Assembly: GCA_905235745.1 (NCBI GenBank)
Contig: CAJOMN010000017.1
Location: 1-62,169 of the forward strand
DNA from: an uncultured Lachnospiraceae bacterium
GTDB taxonomy: Bacteria; Bacillota; Clostridia; Lachnospirales; Lachnospiraceae
Direction of reading: 5' to 3'
Length of the DNA stretch: 62,169 bases
Under the pieces are notes generated by a model. The model saw only the letters and a list, made by a program, of their open reading frames with translations, was not told the origin of the DNA and ran no database searches. Within the stretch, counting starts at the first letter, position 1; each line of letters opens with the position of its first letter. The translations under genes and the position numbers were made by a program. Below, in pieces: positions 59,659 to 62,169 of the stretch.

Positions 59659-62046
59659 CTACATAAACGCTTCTACAATATGTTCTTTTCCGTCGTTAAA
59701 TACCGGTATGGATGATGCCGCCGTACCGTCAACGGTCATCTTGCGGATCCCCTTCTGCTTATGCTCGGGATTCCTGACGGTTATCGTATAAGTGCTCCCG
59801 CGGAATTGCCTTTGAACCGTATATTCGTCCCAGTCGGATGAAATGCACGGATCCAGAACAAGCCCGTCATAACCGGGTCTTATCCCGAGTATATAATGCG
59901 TGACCGCATAGTATGCCCATCCGCCGCTTCCGGTCATGAACGGATGATGCGCCCTGCCGTATGTCGTATGATCCTTCCCGGATATGAACTGGCAGTAGGA
60001 ATACGGCTCCGACATGCGGATCTCTATCATGTCATTCTGGTAATACGGACAAAGCGAATGGTAATACTCCATTGCCGTATCCCCGTGACCCATCAGGCAT
60101 TCCGCCGACCACACCCATGGATTGGGATGTGAAAAGATACTGCCGTTTTCCTTCAGTCCCGGATATACTCTTGTAACGAAGCCTATCTCATCATCGGGAA
60201 CCGTATAGACCGGGGCATTGAGCATTATCCCGTATGGTGTGGCAAGTTCATCATGTATGGTCTTTAACGCCTTCTGTGCCCTGTAGCCATCGGCAGCTCC
60301 GGATAATACCGCCCATGCGTTTGATTCGAGATGTACCTTCCCCTCACGGTTATCCTTCGTCCCTATCTTGCGCCCGCTGCTTGTAAAGCCGCGTATGAAC
60401 CAGTCGCCGTCCCACAGTACGTCGTCACAGACGGTCCTGATCTTCCCGGCATCGGCGATAAACCGCTTCTCATTCTCCCTGTCATCACGCAGGGCAGCGA
60501 TCTCCGACATGACCGTAAGAGCCTTATACAGCAGGAAAGTTACAAGTGCGCTCTCTCCTCCTCCGAGATTCAGGCAGTCATTCCAGTCCGCGCGGAGTCC
60601 CTTGCAGACTCCGTTTTCACCGACCTGTTCCATGGAGAATCCGACTATTCTCCTCATGTGGTCGTATACAGTGCCTTCGCCGCCGTCCGCATATGAATAT
60701 GTCTCGTCTAAAAAGCCCGTGTCTCCGGTCTCCTTTACATATTCCGCTATAGTCGGGATGAGCCACAAAGCGTCATCGGAACATACATCCTCAATACCGT
60801 GAACCTTGACTGCCGGTTCGGGGATAACGGTCGGGGAACGAAACGGCTTCTTACGGGTCTCGCTGCTCTTATCGTACCATCGCGGCTCAAACAGATGTAT
60901 TCCGTATCCCGATGTTGTAAGAGCACGCAACAGTTCTTCTATCCTCTGTCTGCAGCCCCGCGGGTTGGTCGCGATAACAGTCATCGCATCCTGAGCGGTA
61001 TCACGGTATCCGAGTCCCGTTCTTCCCCCAACCTCTATGAATGAGGCAAACCGCGAGAACATAACGTTTATTTCGGACTGATACAAAGTCCATATGTTGA
61101 TCATCGTATCCACGCCGTCATCGGGAGAGCTGACGCGGAACTTGTCCTGTTTATTCTTCCAGTAATCCGCCAATTGCCGGTATGCACTGTCAAGTGCATC
61201 CGTATCCTCATATTTCTTCCTGATCGCTTTCGCGTCGTCAAGTCTTCCCTCTCCGAGATAATATACAAGCCTTACCGTTTCACCGGAAGCAAGCGACAGG
61301 CTCTTTTGCAGCCCCGCACAGTGATTGCCGCCCAGTTCCTTCGAGCCGCTGCACTTGCCCGATACGACTGCCGCGGGATTCGATTCGGAATTATATGTCC
61401 CTATGAACGCATCCCTTACACAGTCATATCCGTCCGGCTCGAAATTTGCCGTAAAGTACTGGTATCCCTCTTCTTCATAGAACAGGTCGTACAGTATTGT
61501 TCCGTCCTTGTAATCCGATCCTGCGCAGTACAGGCTCATCTGGTAATTCTGGTTGTCTATCTGTATCTGGTGAAATGAAAACTCCGCATAGGAAAATACA
61601 TCAAGATCCCTCGTAACCGTATCGTTATTCCTGATCGTAACATCCCATATAAGCGCGTTGTCCCCGAGCGGAATGGTCAGTCTTTCACTTGCATGTATCG
61701 AATCGTAATCGCACTCGTATATTGAATACGACAGCCCGTGCCTTGTCCTGTATTGTGCCTCGTCAAGCGGTTTGCCGACCGGCTGCCATGAGATGCTCCA
61801 GTAGTCGCCCGTCTTGCGATCCCTGATGTATACGTAATCCCCGGGTCTGTCCATCGGAACCGAATTGCCACGGAATCTTGTAATCCTGTGATACTCCGGC
61901 GTTTTGTAGAACAGATATCCTCCCGCAGTCTGGTTGACGACGGCGCACATATCCTCCACCCCGAGATAATTGGTCCATGACGTCGGAATATCCACCCTGT
62001 CTATAACATATTCATTGTTCCGGTTGTCAAAATATCCGTATTTCAT
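59659..62046 (-). CDS. chbP: GH94 N,N'-diacetylchitobiose phosphorylase
   Basis: A 795-residue GH94 phosphorylase. From the first residues (MKYGYFDNRNNEYVIDRVDI then PTSWTNYLG) it follows the known Vibrio chitobiose phosphorylase closely: GDYWSISWQPVGKPLDEAQY, DNQNYQMSLY, LGYRDTAQDAMTVIATNPRG. ADWNDCLNLGGGES (486-499) places the catalytic general-acid Asp near position 490, the expected site. Reaction: diacetylchitobiose plus phosphate gives GlcNAc-1-P and GlcNAc. The protein has no signal peptide, so it acts inside the cell after import. A cellobiose-type specificity is less likely because these segments are those of the chitobiose subgroup. Its ATG overlaps the upstream stop (TAATG). Confidence 0.88.
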   Translation of the reverse strand: MKYGYFDNRNNEYVIDRVDIPTSWTNYLGVEDMCAVVNQTAGGYLFYKTPEYHRITRFRGNSVPMDRPGDYVYIRDRKTGDYWSISWQPVGKPLDEAQYRTRHGLSYSIYECDYDSIHASERLTIPLGDNALIWDVTIRNNDTVTRDLDVFSYAEFSFHQIQIDNQNYQMSLYCAGSDYKDGTILYDLFYEEEGYQYFTANFEPDGYDCVRDAFIGTYNSESNPAAVVSGKCSGSKELGGNHCAGLQKSLSLASGETVRLVYYLGEGRLDDAKAIRKKYEDTDALDSAYRQLADYWKNKQDKFRVSSPDDGVDTMINIWTLYQSEINVMFSRFASFIEVGGRTGLGYRDTAQDAMTVIATNPRGCRQRIEELLRALTTSGYGIHLFEPRWYDKSSETRKKPFRSPTVIPEPAVKVHGIEDVCSDDALWLIPTIAEYVKETGDTGFLDETYSYADGGEGTVYDHMRRIVGFSMEQVGENGVCKGLRADWNDCLNLGGGESALVTFLLYKALTVMSEIAALRDDRENEKRFIADAGKIRTVCDDVLWDGDWFIRGFTSSGRKIGTKDNREGKVHLESNAWAVLSGAADGYRAQKALKTIHDELATPYGIMLNAPVYTVPDDEIGFVTRVYPGLKENGSIFSHPNPWVWSAECLMGHGDTAMEYYHSLCPYYQNDMIEIRMSEPYSYCQFISGKDHTTYGRAHHPFMTGSGGWAYYAVTHYILGIRPGYDGLVLDPCISSDWDEYTVQRQFRGSTYTITVRNPEHKQKGIRKMTVDGTAASSIPVFNDGKEHIVEAFM

Positions 62047-62169
62047 TATCTGTTTTCCTCTTTGCTGTTATTCGGATCCTGCCCGCAGAACCTGATGCCG
62101 GATCCTGATTCAGAGTCTATCATCTGCCGGATAAGCCTTGAATGTCTGATTTTGGCAATTGTTGAAAAA
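62046..62169 (-). CDS. Partial upstream gene, C-terminal 40 residues
   Basis: A frame open from the right edge to a TAA that overlaps the GH94 ATG. It reads FSTIAKIRHSRLIRQMIDSE and ends RFCGQDPNNSKEENR. The overlap and the ribosome site AGAGGAAAAC for GH94 inside it support a coupled gene. Too little is present to name it. Confidence 0.5.
   Translation of the reverse strand, partial: FSTIAKIRHSRLIRQMIDSESGSGIRFCGQDPNNSKEENR

Noticed and set aside
58698-59666. Plus-strand ORF of 322 codons
   Set aside because: Entirely antisense to the phosphohexomutase gene, which has all catalytic motifs. No ribosome site or recognisable protein.

Overview
The window looks like a chromosomal segment of a Lachnospiraceae-type member of the Clostridia. 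The signs are the SCIFF peptide with its radical-SAM maturase, a fused SecDF, HemZ, an LL-diaminopimelate aminotransferase (DapL), a MurE with the DAP-type DNPR motif, strong AGGAGG ribosome sites, and F1Fo ATP synthase genes placed directly behind purine genes. The genus cannot be fixed from the sequence. Nearly everything is read from the minus strand; the only plus-strand block is 8.3-12.4 kb.

Layout from low to high coordinates. 0-3.3 kb: edge of a winged-helix-type regulator, an HD phosphohydrolase, two GNAT acetyltransferases and a ZIP metal transporter. 3.3-7.0 kb: murE, recJ and a small cysteine-rich protein. 7.07-13.3 kb: a visibly AT-richer accessory island. It has decayed gene remnants and an XRE regulator at its left, a plus-strand module (secreted protein, two coiled-coil membrane proteins, a transglutaminase-like lipoprotein) in the middle, and a DUF5674 gene pair at its right. 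Copies of the 3' end of one gene of that pair lie at both sides of the plus-strand module. 13.4-25.7 kb: secDF, scfB-scfA, two zinc-ribbon membrane proteins, hisS, hemZ, an MBL hydrolase and a relA/spoT homologue. Then tRNA-Glu(CTC) and a large secreted C69-peptidase-like protein lacking the expected catalytic cysteine.

29-48 kb is a long co-oriented series. In transcription order it is glmM (with an in-frame DNA-binding N-terminal extension), a left-handed beta-helix acyltransferase, nagB, glmS, purC, purB, atpB-E-F-(H)A-G-D-C, an ECF S component, gltA, nudC, a flavoprotein and a diacylglycerol-kinase-family enzyme. No separate atpH is present; the alpha subunit instead carries a delta-like C-terminal domain at its N-terminus. 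48-51 kb holds dapL, an ANTAR regulator and glnA, whose leader contains an attenuator-like terminator.

51.2-62.0 kb is an eight-gene chitobiose-type catabolic operon. In transcription order it is a GH94 phosphorylase closely resembling Vibrio N,N'-diacetylchitobiose phosphorylase, a hexose-phosphate mutase, a YesM-like sensor kinase, an ABC solute-binding lipoprotein with two permeases, a YesN-like response regulator and nagA. With nagB, glmS and glmM nearby this would give a phosphorolytic route from an imported GlcNAc disaccharide to glycolysis or the cell wall. A shared GTAAACGCAT-type motif occurs in both amino-sugar loci.

Points most worth a second look are the delta-alpha ATP synthase fusion, the HTH-GlmM fusion with its elaborate leader, a family of modular palindromic repeats (one copy read in frame inside a lipoprotein gene, with compensatory changes in a hairpin), the phosphorolytic amino-sugar operon, and the accessory island.
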